Positions 47,601 through 58,519 of a DNA stretch of 64,000 nt are shown here, in pieces; position 1 is the first letter of the stretch, and each line of letters begins with the position of its first letter. This stretch comes from Imbricaverruca yamaguchii. Taxonomy: Eukaryota; Arthropoda; Thecostraca; Neoverrucidae. Under the pieces are notes generated by a model. The model saw nothing but the letters and a program-made list of their open reading frames with translations. It was not told the DNA's origin and did not search any database. The DNA is taken from contig JAOTOL010001166.1 of the NCBI GenBank assembly GCA_034440575.1, positions 1 through 64,000 on the forward strand, in the 5' to 3' direction. Both the position numbers and the translations under genes were made by a program.

Positions 47601-48254
47601 CGCCGTACCATGTCGTGGCTGATATGACGGACAGTGCTCTGCGCAGTGTCCGATCGACTCGCCGGGCGCACGAGGGGGGAGGGGTTCGCCTCTCGGTACC
47701 GTCGTGTCACAGGAAGTGACAAGGTCTCGCGGTCTTATTCTTAGAAATGCTTAGCACTTGCTTGGTTTCTTCACAGCTGTACTTTCTGTCCAGTGAGGAG
47801 TTGCATTTGATGCAAATTGATTGCACCTTGTTCACTTTGTCACTTTAAAATGAAAAGCATGGTTGGTGGAGGGCACAAAAAATTGTCACGTAAAAATACA
47901 CGAAAGATGCGTCGATAGTCATCAGACGACACGTGCACACGCACGTACATGGTACAGAACTCCGTCCAGTGGAGCCCCCTCCCCCGTTAGGGGGTCATGG
48001 CACGGGTCCGGTGCCGCGGCGCCGGACACTATTGTTTTCCACATAAATGGACCGGTCGAGCCGCACCACCCCGCATTGTTCTCATCCAAATTCCATTGCG
48101 ATGTCGACGAGCTTCCTTCCATCAAATGTATCAACTGTGCCTCTTTATTCTTCGAATGAAGATAGGTTTGACATACAAATACCGGGTCAATTATGGAAAG
48201 TGCCAGTATATAAGTGGTCGAATAGCGTTCAACGACGCAAGTTTGTGTTCCCAC

Positions 48255-48374
48255 CTCGTGGTACTTGGCCAAGTCGAAGTGTATTAAGCCGAGTATAGAT
48301 GGCGCCGCCACCGAGCCAATCCTGTCCAGCTCGGCTTCTATGTTGGACGGCCGCTGCTTGTTGCTGATGATGTC
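48255..48374 (-). CDS. eEF2K exon F: start of C-terminal helical region
   Basis: 40 codons, phase 0; acceptor GTCGTTCTCAG, donor CACGAG^GTGGGA (a weaker donor). It encodes DIISNKQRPSNIEAELDRIG, then SVAAPSILGLIHFDLAKYHE. It aligns with human RPSAVALEVQRLN and VLGKVHLAMVRYHE, the segment that precedes the Sel1-like repeats. This is the one exon whose donor has no array beside it. Confidence 0.93.
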
Positions 48375-48844
48375 CTGAGAACGACAAAGGTCCAATGAAA
48401 ACATAGCCATGCCATCCATGAATTCTGTTCAGCCAGTCAGCACCATGTTCGACAAAAACCCACAGTCGGCGACGGCGAGATATAGCACGCGACCAGTCCT
48501 AGAACGCGGCCGCAATAAGGGATGAATGTTTTTCTTCAAGAAACTACAGCTGAGAAATATACAATGAGTTTTCCAGGCCATCTGAAATCGCGCCATAGAA
48601 CCCATTCCGGAGGTCTGAATTAGTTAAATGAATGGTTCAAAGTGCGCCACTTAGTGCGTCGGAAACACATCGCCTTCAGTTCGAAAGAACGACGAAGCAA
48701 CTGATGAGCCGCAGTGTGCAGTGCTGACCGCAATCAAATGTCCAGTCCATGGTCCCAGACCGTGCCAACAATGGCATGACAAAATGCCTACTTGGAGACT
48801 ACGGACTACGGACACTTGGAGACTACGGACGGTCGGTGAGCAGT

Positions 48845-49930
48845 AATACCACCTGACCACCCCTTCATACCCGCCACTGGGAGACTACAGCCGCCTGACC
48901 ATCCTTCATACCTGCCGCTGGGAGACTACAGCCGCCTGACCACCCTTCACACCTGCCGCTGGGAGACTACAGCCGCTGACCACCCTCCACACCTGCCGCT
49001 GGGAGACTACAGCCTGCCTGACCACCCCTTCACACCTGCCACTGGGAGACTACAGTCGCTGGACCACCCTCCACACCTGCCGCTGGAAGACTACAGCCGC
49101 CTGACCACCCTCCACACCTGCCGCTGGGAGACTACAGCCGCTGGAAGACTACAGCCGCCTGACCACCATCCACACCAGCCACTTGGAGACTACAGCTGCT
49201 GACCACCCTCTACACCTACTGCTGGGAGACTACAGCCGCTGACCACCCTTCACACCTGCCGCTCGGAGACTACAGCCGCTGACCACCCTCCACACCTGCC
49301 GCTGGGAGACTACAGCCGCTGACCACCCTTCACACCTGCCGCTGGGAGACTACAGCCGCTGACCACCCTCCACACCTGCTGCTGGGAGACTACAGTCGCT
49401 GACCACCCTCCACACCTGCCGCTGGGAGACTACAGCCGCCTGACCACCCTCCACACCTGCCGCTGGGAGACTACAGCCGCCTGACCACCCTCCACACCTG
49501 CCGCTGGGAGACTACAGCCGCTGACCACCCTCTACACCTGCCGCTGGGAGACTACAGTCGCCTGACCACCCTCCACACCTGCCGCTGGGAGACTACAGCC
49601 GCTGGGAGTCTACAGCCGCTGTGAGACTACAGTCGCTGACCACCCTCCATACCCGCCGCTGGGAGACTACAGCCGCCTGACCACCCTCCACACCTGCCAC
49701 TGGGAGACTACAGCCACCTGACCACCCTCCACACCTGCCGCTGGGAGACACAGTCGCTGAGACTACAGCCGCTGGGAGTCTACAGCCGCTGGGAGACTAC
49801 AGTCGCCTGACCACCCTCCACACCTGCCGCTGGGAGCTAACACGCCGCTGGGAGACTACAGCCGCTGACCACCCTCCACACCTGCCGCTGGGAGACTACA
49901 GTCGCCTGACCACCCCACACACACCGTCGC
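48845..49930 (-). repeat. 39-43 bp array starting 6 nt after exon E donor
   Basis: About two dozen copies; in gene orientation CCAGCGGCAGGTGTGGAGGG, then TGGTCAGCGGCTGTAGTCTC. It begins within the first ten intron bases, and each unit carries a donor-like GCAGGTGTGG, but the exon end itself is not copied. Confidence 0.93.
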
Positions 49931-49938
49931 TGGCTCAC

Positions 49939-50076
49939 CTGGAAACGGACGCGATCGCCCGCCTCGTTGGAGCTGGTCGATGACTCGCTGACGAAGCGAC
50001 TGCGCTTCGACAGGAACGAGTCGCGCGTCGAGTCAGACGACTCGTTGTGGAAGGGCGGCGGCGACGAAGGCTCCAC
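49939..50076 (-). CDS. eEF2K exon E: Ser-rich linker
   Basis: 46 codons, phase 0; acceptor GCGCCCCCAG, donor TTTCCAG^GTGAGC. It encodes VEPSSPPPFHNESSDSTRDS, then FLSKRSRFVSESSTSSNEAG and DRVRFQ. The sequence is low complexity and not directly alignable, but phase, position and splice sites support it. The acceptor and first 15 codons occur in two more copies upstream (to 50283), which end in stops and so cannot replace it. Confidence 0.85.
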
Positions 50077-50310
50077 CTGGGGGCGCGGCCAGGTCAGGTC
50101 AGGTCAGGTCAGGTCAGGTCAGGTCAGGTCAGAACAGTCAGACGACTCGTTGTGGAAGGGCGGCGGCGTCGACGAAGGCTCCACCTGGCGCGGCCAGGTC
50201 AGGTCAGGTCAGGTCAGGTCAGGTCAGTACAGTCAGACGACTCGTTGTGGAAGGGCGGCGGCGACGAAGGCTCCACCTGGGGGCGCGGCCAGGTCGGGTC
50301 AGGTCAAAGA
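50047..50310 (-). repeat. array triplicating the exon E 3' splice site
   Basis: Three copies about 100 bp apart. Each holds, in gene orientation, a (CTGAC)n tract, GGCCGCGCC(CCC)AG and the first 15 codons of exon E. The pentamer tract CAGGT/ACCTG expands between copies. Confidence 0.93.
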
Positions 50311-50317
50311 AGGCGGC

Positions 50318-50498
50318 TTGTTTGTTTATTGGTTGGTTCACGACACACTTTATGCACATTCACGGCTAATGGCGCCGCCCACACTGTTTCGCCGGTGGGT
50401 CGCGGGATTGGGAAATGTCCTGAGTGGCGCTAGAGTCGAACCCGGGACATTCGGTACCCATAGCCCGACACCTTAACCACTCGGCCATCCCCGCCCCT
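50318..50498 (-). mobile_element. SINE-A copy with TSD
   Basis: Complete reverse copy flanked by TCAAAGAAGGCGG. Confidence 0.92.
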
Positions 50499-50766
50499 CA
50501 AAGAAGGCGGCGAGACCGGCTGCTGCTGCGCGGAGGTCCAGGTCTTCACCACACGAACTAGCCTCAGGACGACACTGTCGAACATTCTACACGAAACCGA
50601 CACAACAGCCTACCATGTCGATAACCGCCCACCACAGACTGCAGGCCAGCGCAGAGACGGCGCCGCCTACGGCAAACCGCGCCTCGGCACTCAAACCAGC
50701 CCGACTGCACACTCGACGTCATCAACCTGCATCTCGAACTCACACGATCGGGCGTTCTTCGCGAAG

Positions 50767-50930
50767 GGGACGAGTAGCCTCGGGGCAAGTTGCTCGTCTC
50801 ACAATCGAAAGGTTGTGGGTTCGAGTCTCACCTGTCGCTACTCTTCGCCCGCGACCAATTGGCGTGAGAGATTGGCGACGCTGCATGACTCGACGGTCAA
50901 TGTGTCGTAAAACCAGTAGCCAACAAACCA
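50767..50930 (+). mobile_element. SINE-B copy with TSD
   Basis: Complete forward copy flanked by GCGTTCTTCGCGA and GCGTTCCTCGCGA. Confidence 0.92.
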
Positions 50931-51111
50931 ACCGCGTTCCTCGCGATTGTTCGTTCAGCGCACAACCAGAGAACTGTCGTCAGACTTCTAGCCGTCGACA
51001 GAAGCTGCCGAGGTCAGTCCCGGAGAAGCGCGAACCGAACTGGCGCCTCTGACGTTTCACCGCCAGACGGCGGGTCGGGACGGCTACACACCCGACCACG
51101 CGCTCACTAGT

Positions 51112-51147
51112 GTTGGGCTAAGGGCGCGCCGACAAGGCCATTTAGCG
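51112..51147 (-). mobile_element. short micro hairpin element with TSD
   Basis: GGGCTAAGGGCGCGCCGACA core, flanked by GCGCTCACTAGTG on both sides. Confidence 0.6.
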
Positions 51148-51149
51148 CG

Positions 51150-51400
51150 CTCACTAGTGCAGCCTGCGCGCTGCGCAAACCCAACCACACTCCGGGTACA
51201 GCATACACCACAGTACACCGATATGTGCGGTCACCCGGACCAATGACACGACGTCACAGCTCAGCCCTGGGCTGGTGGCGCCACCAGCGTCGCCTACACA
51301 CACGGCCAGGCACTCACTATTATAGCTTGGGCGCTGAACAAACCCAACCGCATGCCGGGTACAGCACAACAGCACCACGCCGACACGTGCGGTGTTTCCC
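51150..51400 (-). repeat. tandem copies of the exon D 3' end region, donor decayed
   Basis: 51255-51295 reads GACGCTGGTGGCGCCACCAG then CCCAGGGCTGAGC, a diverged exon D end in which GGGGTCAGT has become GGGCTGAGC. The linked segment AACCCAACC ... CGGGTACAGCA is present twice (about 51178 and 51340), giving a unit of about 150 bp. Confidence 0.8.
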
Positions 51401-51444
51401 GGATGACGTCATTATGATCCCGGATGATGAGATGACGTCATTAG

Positions 51445-51492
51445 CCATTTGGGCTTTATGACGCTTCGACCGGAGTTGATCATTCGCGCCCG
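51445..51492 (-). mobile_element. degenerate micro hairpin element
   Basis: CATTTGGGCTTTATGACGC, TTCGACC and GCGCCC are recognisable. Confidence 0.4.
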
Positions 51493-51515
51493 GACGCCGT
51501 GCCGTCGCAACTGAC

Positions 51516-51659
51516 CCCGGGGCTGGTGGCGTCTCCGGCGTCGCTCCAGCAGCCCGAGCTGGAGCTGCGTCGGCGCAGGTACTGGTGCAGGTCGAACGCG
51601 TGCTCGCGCGGGGAGGCGCACACCTCCTCCAGGCCGCGGGTCACCGTCTTGCAGCGGCG
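51516..51659 (-). CDS. eEF2K exon D: linker
   Basis: 48 codons, phase 0 at both ends; acceptor GGTCCGACAG, donor CCCGGG^GTCAGT. It encodes RRCKTVTRGLEEVCASPREH, then a Ser-rich tail ending DATSPG. CKTVTRGLEEVCASPR aligns with human AKTILRGTEEKCGSP after the kinase domain. The RRRSSSSG stretch is a plausible phosphorylated regulatory segment (inference). A diverged second copy of the exon end lies at 51255-51295. Confidence 0.9.
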
Positions 51660-51914
51660 CTGTCGGACCACCAGGTCAGTCAGTCACACATCATGCGGGC
51701 CGCAGGTCGCCAGACCATATCCGATCACAGCCGCGGTCACATTCCGTCGACCTCTTCGCAGTCATTATTCTAGTTATCGCGATAGTAGCATGGATTGTCA
51801 CTGATATTCGCCTCGTCGCCACAGTTGTAGTCACCGTCCACACCATCAGCTGCACCACCCACGTGCGTCACGGCTGAGGTACGCCACCGCTGCGCATAAA
51901 CGAACCACCTGTCT

Positions 51915-52031
51915 ACTGACCTGCTGCTGGATCTGACCCGACAGCTCCCTGTTCTCGGTGGAGGCCAGGTCCAGCTGGGTACTGACCTGCTGCTGGATCT
52001 GGCCCGACAGCTCCCTGTTCTCGGCACTGAC
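51915..52031 (-). repeat. two in-frame copies of exon C end plus donor
   Basis: Each copy ends CTGTCGGGTCAGATCCAGCA then GCAG^GTCAGT. Spacings are 45 and 66 bp, both multiples of three, with no stop between. Confidence 0.95.
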
Positions 52032-52186
52032 CTGCTGCTGGATCTGACCCGACAGCTCCCTGTTCTCGGTGGAGGCCAGGTCGAACTCGGTCAGCCCCAG
52101 GCCGCGGCAGATCACGTTGCAGACGTGCGAGTGGAAGAAGAGCGCCATGCCGCGCGTGCCCAGGTTGCCGTCCCCGTAGCTCAGCC
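52032..52186 (-). CDS. eEF2K exon C: glycine-rich loop and zinc site
   Basis: 2 nt plus 51 codons; acceptor GACTGTCCAG, first donor CAGCAGCAG^GTCAGT. It encodes LSYGDGNLGTRGMALFFHSH, VCNVICRGLGLTEFDL and ASTENRELSGQIQQQ. GDGNLG is the alpha-kinase glycine-rich motif. HSHVCNVIC has the HxCxxxC residues of the structural zinc site. Two further donors downstream, at 51986 and 51920, lie in copies of the exon end. Using them would add 15 or 37 residues in frame, so the true 3' end may vary. Confidence 0.96.
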
Positions 52187-52204
52187 CTGGACAGTCAACG
52201 GCCA

Positions 52205-52965
52205 CACCGCCACCGTCACACAGGGTGCCATACTGACCATACTGCGGCAGAGACACACTGCAAATGTCACACATACTGCCCATACTGCGGCAGAGACACA
52301 CTGCAAATGTCACACATACTGCCCATACTGCGGCAGAGACACACTGCAAATGTCACACATACTGCGGCAGGATATCATACTGCCACAATGCGCCATAGCC
52401 ATACCGCCAACGCCACACAGGATGTCATACTGCCCACACTGTGGCAGAGACATACTGCAAATGTCACATAGGATGCCGTACTGTCCATACTGCACTACAG
52501 CCACACCGCCAACGTCACACAGGATGTCATACTGCCATACTGCACCACAGCCACATCGCCAACGTTATATAGTACGTCATACTGTCATACTGCCATACTG
52601 TGCAACAGGAACACTGCCAGTCACACAGGATGTCATACTGCCATACTGCCATAGTGTGCCACAGCCACACAGACAATGTCACACAGGATGTCATACTGCC
52701 ATACTGCCATAGTGTGCCACAGCCACACAGACAATGTCACACAGGATGTCATACTGTCATTTATACTGTCATACTGCCATACTGCCATTGTGTGCCACAG
52801 CCACACAGACAATGTCACACAGGATGTCATACTGCCATACTGACATAGTGTGCCACAGCCACACAGACAATGTCACACAGGATGTCATACTGCCATACTG
52901 CCATAGTGTGCCACAGCCACACAGACAATGTCACACAGGATGCCAACCGGAAGCTGCTAAACTGA
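52205..52965. repeat. array upstream of exon C acceptor
   Basis: Units of about 50-60 bp: CATACTGCCATACTGCCATA, GTGTGCCACAGCCACACAGA, CAATGTCACACAGGATGT. It begins some 15-20 nt from the acceptor. Confidence 0.9.
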
Positions 52966-53190
52966 AACATTTCCCGATAGATGATTTCCCCATGGAGGAG
53001 TTTCCATGACAAGCACTCGGGTAGGGCATCAGGAGTACGTCGCACCATACACGTCGAACGCACCACAAATTACGTCAGAACAGGCCCCCATGGACAGACG
53101 TGGGGAAGCAGCACTGTCTGGTGAGCCCGCGATGTGGCAAGACTCATAATATGGCGGCTCCCCTGGGCCCGGCGTGTGACCTTATAGATC

Positions 53191-53252
53191 ATGGTTGGTT
53201 GGTTATTTGGGCCTTCGGGCGCATCGATTGCGTTGGTCATACAGCGCCCATC
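53191..53252 (-). mobile_element. micro hairpin element with TSD
   Basis: Flanked by CCTTATAGATCATGG (left copy starts CTTATAG). Confidence 0.75.
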
Positions 53253-54059
53253 CTTATAGATCATGGCACAGTCCCTGAGTTTGACCGTGGAGCCAAATTA
53301 TCCACTTTGCTGCTGGCGTTCCTCGGGCACGTGCTCGTGCGGACGTTTGTTTGCCAAAATGTAGGCAGCAAAATGTCATTGTTAAATTCGGTACCACTCC
53401 TGTGTTGGCGGTGCCCATGCTGACAGGCATCATGATAAACGTGAAAACACCGCACATACGGGACACCGAATCTAGTTGATACACGGGATGATTGACACGT
53501 TCACTTTGAATGCATGCAGACGGTTGCCATGGCTACCACACATGTTGCTGCTGGCTCTTGGCAACAACAACAAAAACGCGTCATTTTGACGCGCGGCTTC
53601 GGAGCGGTAGGGACATGACACATTTTCGACTGGGAAATAAAATTTCAGTGTCTGTGCTTCGCCATTATGTTCTAATTTGTCGCCCATTTGCCAACTGTTT
53701 AGGTATTGCTTATCATTGACTTGTTTCTCCTAGCAACTAAGCCAGCTGTATAACTAGCGACTAGGCTTAATCTAACCTACATTTTGTCAACTTAACCTAC
53801 CGTCACTAGCAACTTACCCCCATTGCGAGGAAACTTGATGAACCGGTAGTTGCGAGATGAACCGGTAGATGTTTTGCTTTCTGGCGGAAAGCTCAGAGGA
53901 TGCGAGGAAACAATCATTCTGAGTGACGATACCATAAGATTTAGGCGTGGCGTAAGTGTAGTTATCTCCTCGCTACCCTACCAGTGACGAGTTGTTTTGA
54001 ATTTCACCAAAATCGTGGTAGTCACGTGGTCATCGCGTAGTAGTCGCGTGTTCGTCGTA

Positions 54060-54735
54060 TGGTCGTGTGGTCGTCGTATGGTCGTCGTATGGTCGTCGTA
54101 TGGTCGTCGTATGGTCGTACGTGGTCGTCGCGTGGTCGTCGTATGGTCGTCACGTGGTCGTCGTATGGTTGTCGTATGGTCGGTTGGTTATTGGTTTTCG
54201 ACACATCGGCCGTTGGGTCGTAGTGTCGCCATTCTTCCGCCGATTGGTCGCGGGCAAGAGTGCGACAGGTGGTCGAACTCACACTTTGATTGTGAGAAAT
54301 ACGTATGGTCGTCGTCCCGTCGTCGTATGGTCGTCACGTGGTCGTCGTATGGTCGTCGTATGGTCGTCGTATGGTCGTCGTATGGTGGTCGTATGGTCGT
54401 CACGTGGTCGTCGTATGGTCGTAGTATGGCCGTCGTATGGTCGTCGTATGGTCGTCGTATGGTCGTCGTATGGTCGTCGTATGGTCGTCGTATGGTCGTC
54501 GTATGGTCGTCGTATGGTCGTCGTATGGTCGTCGTATGGTCGTCGTATGGTCGTCGTATGGTCGTCGTATGGTCGTGTATGGTCGTCGTGTGGTCGTCGT
54601 ATGGTCGTCGTATGGTCGTGTGGTCGTCGTATGGTCGTCGTATGGTCGTCGTATGGTCGTCGTATGGTCGTCGTATGGTCGTGTGGTCGTCGTATGGTCG
54701 TCGTATGGTCGTCGTACGGTCGTCACGTGGGCGTC
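54060..54735. repeat. 11 bp array TCGTATGGTCG beside exon B donor
   Basis: About 50 copies, starting some 20-30 nt into the intron, interrupted by a decayed SINE-B at 54181-54303. The donor itself is not included. Confidence 0.93.
54181..54303 (-). mobile_element. decayed SINE-B inside the 11 bp array
   Basis: Head and body motifs (GCCGATTGGTCGCGGGC, TTTGATTGTGAGA) remain with many small deletions. Confidence 0.75.
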
Positions 54736-54755
54736 ACGTTGCCGTCGATACATAC

Positions 54756-54835
54756 CATCTGCCGTGTGGATCTGTGGGTCCGTGTACAGGTCGCCGACGC
54801 CCTGAATGTCCACCACCACAAGCTCGTGACCTGAC
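54756..54835 (-). CDS. eEF2K exon B: catalytic segment
   Basis: 80 nt exon (1+26 codons+1). The acceptor is GGCGACAG and the donor AGATG^GTATGT. It encodes SGHELVVVDIQGVGD, then LYTDPQIHTAD. The alpha-kinase catalytic aspartate region (VVDIQGVGDLYTDP) is identical or nearly so to vertebrate eEF2K. In phase with exons A and C, it yields HTADGLSYGDGN. Confidence 0.97.
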
Positions 54836-55314
54836 CTGTCGCCAAAGGTCGGGTCAGGCCAGGTTGTGCTTTCACAGCAAACCATGTCCCCACATCCCGA
54901 CACAAGTGAGTCGCCTACACACAGCACGATCACATGTTCCGGATCAAAACTCGGCTGGCCATCTCCGGGCACAGTTCGTAACAGGGACACGACACTCCCA
55001 ACCGAAACGATATTAATTATAGTTGTAACTGGGGCGTTACAGGACATATCGACCCAGCAGGGTCGGATTTGAACACACTCAGATCCCAGAAATTGAAGAA
55101 AATTGGCGTAGATGATAATTCTGAGGCGTTAATTTGAATCAGATCTTTCTAATCTCATCAGACACTAAGGTGAAGAACTGTGCCCTCCTGCATTTTCGGG
55201 TCACAGTGGAATATTGGTAGTTATGAAAAGACATAAACCCATTTTTTTCTGTGCAGAAAAACAAAATGAAGTATTCATTACAATTTAACACAGGTTTCAA
55301 ATAAGTAACTCGGG

Positions 55315-55494
55315 ACGGGGATGGCCGAGTGGTCAAGGTGTTAAGCTCTGGGTACCAAAGGTCCCGGGTTCAACACTCGCACCGCTAGGGACATTTTCCA
55401 ATTCCGCAGCCCAACGTCGAAACAGTGTGGGCGGCGCCATTGGCCGTAATCGTGCATACAATGTGTCGTGAACCACCCAATAAACAACAAACAA
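55315..55494 (+). mobile_element. SINE-A copy with TSD
   Basis: Complete, mildly diverged forward copy flanked by ATAAGTAACTC. Confidence 0.92.
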
Positions 55495-55499
55495 ATAAG

Positions 55500-56125
55500 T
55501 AACTCAAATATGGCCAAAGAAAGAGCATTTGTAACCGCTCTAGCCGATGCAGATAGACGTGCCAATATGCTTCGAATAAGTCAGGGTTTGGTCGACATAC
55601 AGACCACAAGATCAAAACCCGCTCTAGCAATATGTTCAAGTGCGACGCAAGTCCTCGTCTCCACAGTTCCGATGCAGCACAATACCCTGCTCATCGCTAC
55701 CAACTCCACCATATAGACGTTGTATCACGGGACGCATGTTAGAGTAAGCTAACGACCAAGTCGCCATCCCATACACAAATACATGGCCCATCCCACTGTC
55801 GGTTCCGGACCCGCTTGTGTAAGATCAGAAGTAGAATACATTCACCCGTTCTAACACCCGTGGTCCGAGCAGCTGTGGATTTTTCTTTGACAATCAGACA
55901 CGGCTACACCTATTAACAACAACATTGATTCCGTCTTGTAGGACTCACATTTGGCTAACTCTAGCCACACCACTCAGTGGGACGAGCTCCGTGGGGGGAG
56001 CGAGCGAACTGCAATGTAGTAGGGCCGCATCGTCGGCTTCGGTTCGTCAAACATGGACGACATGCGATGGAAGGGCACAAGTCTGACACGCAGGGTGTGT
56101 TGGGGGCATCTCGGTCGCATCGCTT
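55500..56125. other. intron sequence without recognised feature
   Basis: Part of intron A. No array or element identified. Confidence 0.4.
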
Positions 56126-56130
56126 GGGGC

Positions 56131-56310
56131 GGGGATGGCCGAGTGGTTAAGGTGTCGGGCTATGGGTACCAAAGGTCCCGGGTTCGACTCTAGCGCCACT
56201 CAGGACATTTCCCAATCCCGCGGCCCACCGGCGAAACAGTGTGGGCGACGCCATTAGCCGTGAATGTGCATAAAGTGTGTCGTGAACCAACCAATGAACA
56301 ATAAACAACG
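56131..56310 (+). mobile_element. SINE-A copy with TSD
   Basis: Nearly identical to 22320-22497, hence a young pair. Flanked by GGTCGCATCGCTTG. Confidence 0.94.
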
Positions 56311-56644
56311 GTCGCATCGCTTGTCGTATCCGCTAGTCAGTGACAGCCAAGGAGCCTCGGTCAGACGAGCGGGGGCGCCTCGTGCCGATTCGTAACGGCT
56401 TATCGCGCATGGTGTCAAGCTTCCGCTTACTGCAGGCATTCACGTCGGCATACGCTGAGCATGCATATCAGCTTACAACGACTAAGAAAACGACGCAGAC
56501 GGGCAAGCGTTGGCCTGCTGCGCTATGAGCTGTTCGGGAAACACACTTCACATTCACTGCTCTACATCGGTCCGGCTGTGTGCCAAGGCGGTTTTTGTGC
56601 CACAATCGACCTCCTCGGTATGCGCCAGGGAAGCCAGTAAATGA

Positions 56645-56646
56645 TC

Positions 56647-56713
<67 letters not shown>

Positions 56714-56875
56714 GACAGACAGACAGACAGACAGCAGACAGACAGACAGACAGAGACAGACAGCAGACAGACAGCAGACAGACAGACAGCAGACAGACAG
56801 ACAGACAGACAGACAGACCAGACAGACAGCAGACAGAGACAGAGACAAAGACAGACAGACAGACAGACGGATAAG
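56645..56875. repeat. (CAGA)n microsatellite
   Basis: Tetranucleotide tract with CAGCAGA interruptions. Confidence 0.95.
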
Positions 56876-56999
56876 ACAAGACAGCCACTGGGTGACAGTA
56901 CAGCCGAATGACCATGTCCTGACAGTGGCCACCATGTGGGTACATTCGAGATCACGTCACGACGGTAGGAACGAGTCTCTGTGGCACAGTACCGAACCG

Positions 57000-57560
57000 C
57001 CTTCCCTGCGACACAATAGTGATTCGGCTTCTCAGAGAAACAATAGCGAGCCGCATCCCTGCGATATAATAGCGAGCCGTCTTCCATACGATACAAGTGG
57101 TCTGTCGCCTTTCCTGCGATATAATAGGAACCCGTAGCCCTGTGATATAATAGCGAGCCGTCTTCCATACGATACAAATGGCTGCCGCCTTCCCTGCGAT
57201 ATAATAGGAGGCCGTAGCCCTGCGACATAATAGCGAGCCACCTTCCCTACAATACAATAACGAGACACCTTCCTAACGATACGACAGCGAGCCGCCTCCA
57301 CAATACAATAATGAGCCAGCTTCCCTGCGATACAATAGCCAGGCGCATTCCCCGCGAAATAACAGCGAGCCGTCTTCCCTAAGGTACAATGGCCCGACGC
57401 CTTCCTTGCGATACAATAGCTGGCCACCTTCCCTACGATACAATAATGAGCCGGTTTCCCTACGATGCAGTAACAAGCTACCTTCCCTACGATGCAATAA
57501 CAAGCTACCTTCCCAACGAACCAATAACGAGCCGACCTCTCTTCGATGCAATAGCGAGCT
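57000..57560. repeat. 27-28 bp array in intron A
   Basis: About 20 diverged copies of CCTTCCCTGCGATACAATAG plus CGAGCCG. Confidence 0.9.
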
Positions 57561-57774
57561 GCATCCTCCGCGAACTCGATTTCCGAAACCGTCGCTCAAA
57601 TATGCGCACAGCCGCATTGCAAATAAATCCGCTCCGCCCGAAACCAGCTGCACTTGCACGCCACCATTCGGTGCCTGTGACGAATGGTGCGCACGTGTCG
57701 CATGTGTAAATGTTCGCGACGTGGCGTTGGTGCGTCACGGTCCTATCGGTCCCGCGGCTCCTCCGTTCGGCTGA

Positions 57775-58515
57775 TGCCACACAACCAGTCAGCGGGGTAT
57801 CTAGTCTGTCCAGTCAGCGGGGTATCCAGTCTGTCCAGTCAGCGGGGTATCCAGTCTGTCCAGTCAGCGGGGTATCCAGTCTGTCCGGCATCGTCTTCAG
57901 TGTCGCGGCTCCTCCGTTCGGCTGGTGCCACACAACCAGTCAGCGGGGTATCTAGACTGTCCGGTCAGCGGGGTATCCAGTCTGTCCGGCATCGTCTTCA
58001 GTGTCGCGGCTCCTCCGTTCGGCTGATGCCACACAACCAGTCAGCGGGGTATCTAGTCTGTCCAGTCAGCGGGGTATCTAGTCTGTCCAGTCAGCGGGGT
58101 ATCTAGTCTGTCCAGTCAGCGGGGTATCTAGTCTGTCCAGTCAGCGGGGTATCCAGTCTGTCCGGCATCGTCTTCAGTGTCGCGGCTCCTCCGTTCGGCT
58201 GGTGCCACACTGTCCAGTCAGCGGGGTATCTAGTCTGTCCAGTCAGCGGGGTATCCAGTCTGTCCAGTCAGCGGGGTATCCAGTCTGTCCGGCATCGTCT
58301 TCAGTGTCGCGGCTCCTCCGGTCAGCTGGTGCCACACAACCAGTCAGCGGGGTATCTAGACTGTCCAGTCAGCGGGGTATCCAGTCTGTCCGGCATCGTC
58401 TTCGTTCGTTCAGTGTGCCAAGTCAGCGGGGTATCCAGTCTGCATCGTCTTCAGTGTCGCGGCTCCTCCGTTCGGCTGGTGCCACACAACCAGTCAGCGG
58501 GGTAGCTAGTCTGCG
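57775..58515. repeat. 26 bp array with higher-order unit
   Basis: CCAGTCAGCGGGGTATCCAG plus TCTGT repeats in blocks of two to five, separated by a conserved spacer (GGCATCGTCTTCAGTGTCGC ... CGGCTGATGCCACACAA). This gives a higher-order period of roughly 100-190 bp. Confidence 0.92.
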
Positions 58516-58519
58516 CGTC

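Noticed and set aside
53997..55016. 339-codon plus-strand frame (GRRMVVVWSSY repeats)
   Set aside because: Product of the 11 bp array on the strand opposite eEF2K; its C-terminal part is antisense to exon B.
56562..56945. Cys/Leu/Ser-rich frames such as [11 protein letters not shown]
   Set aside because: Translation of the (CAGA)n microsatellite.
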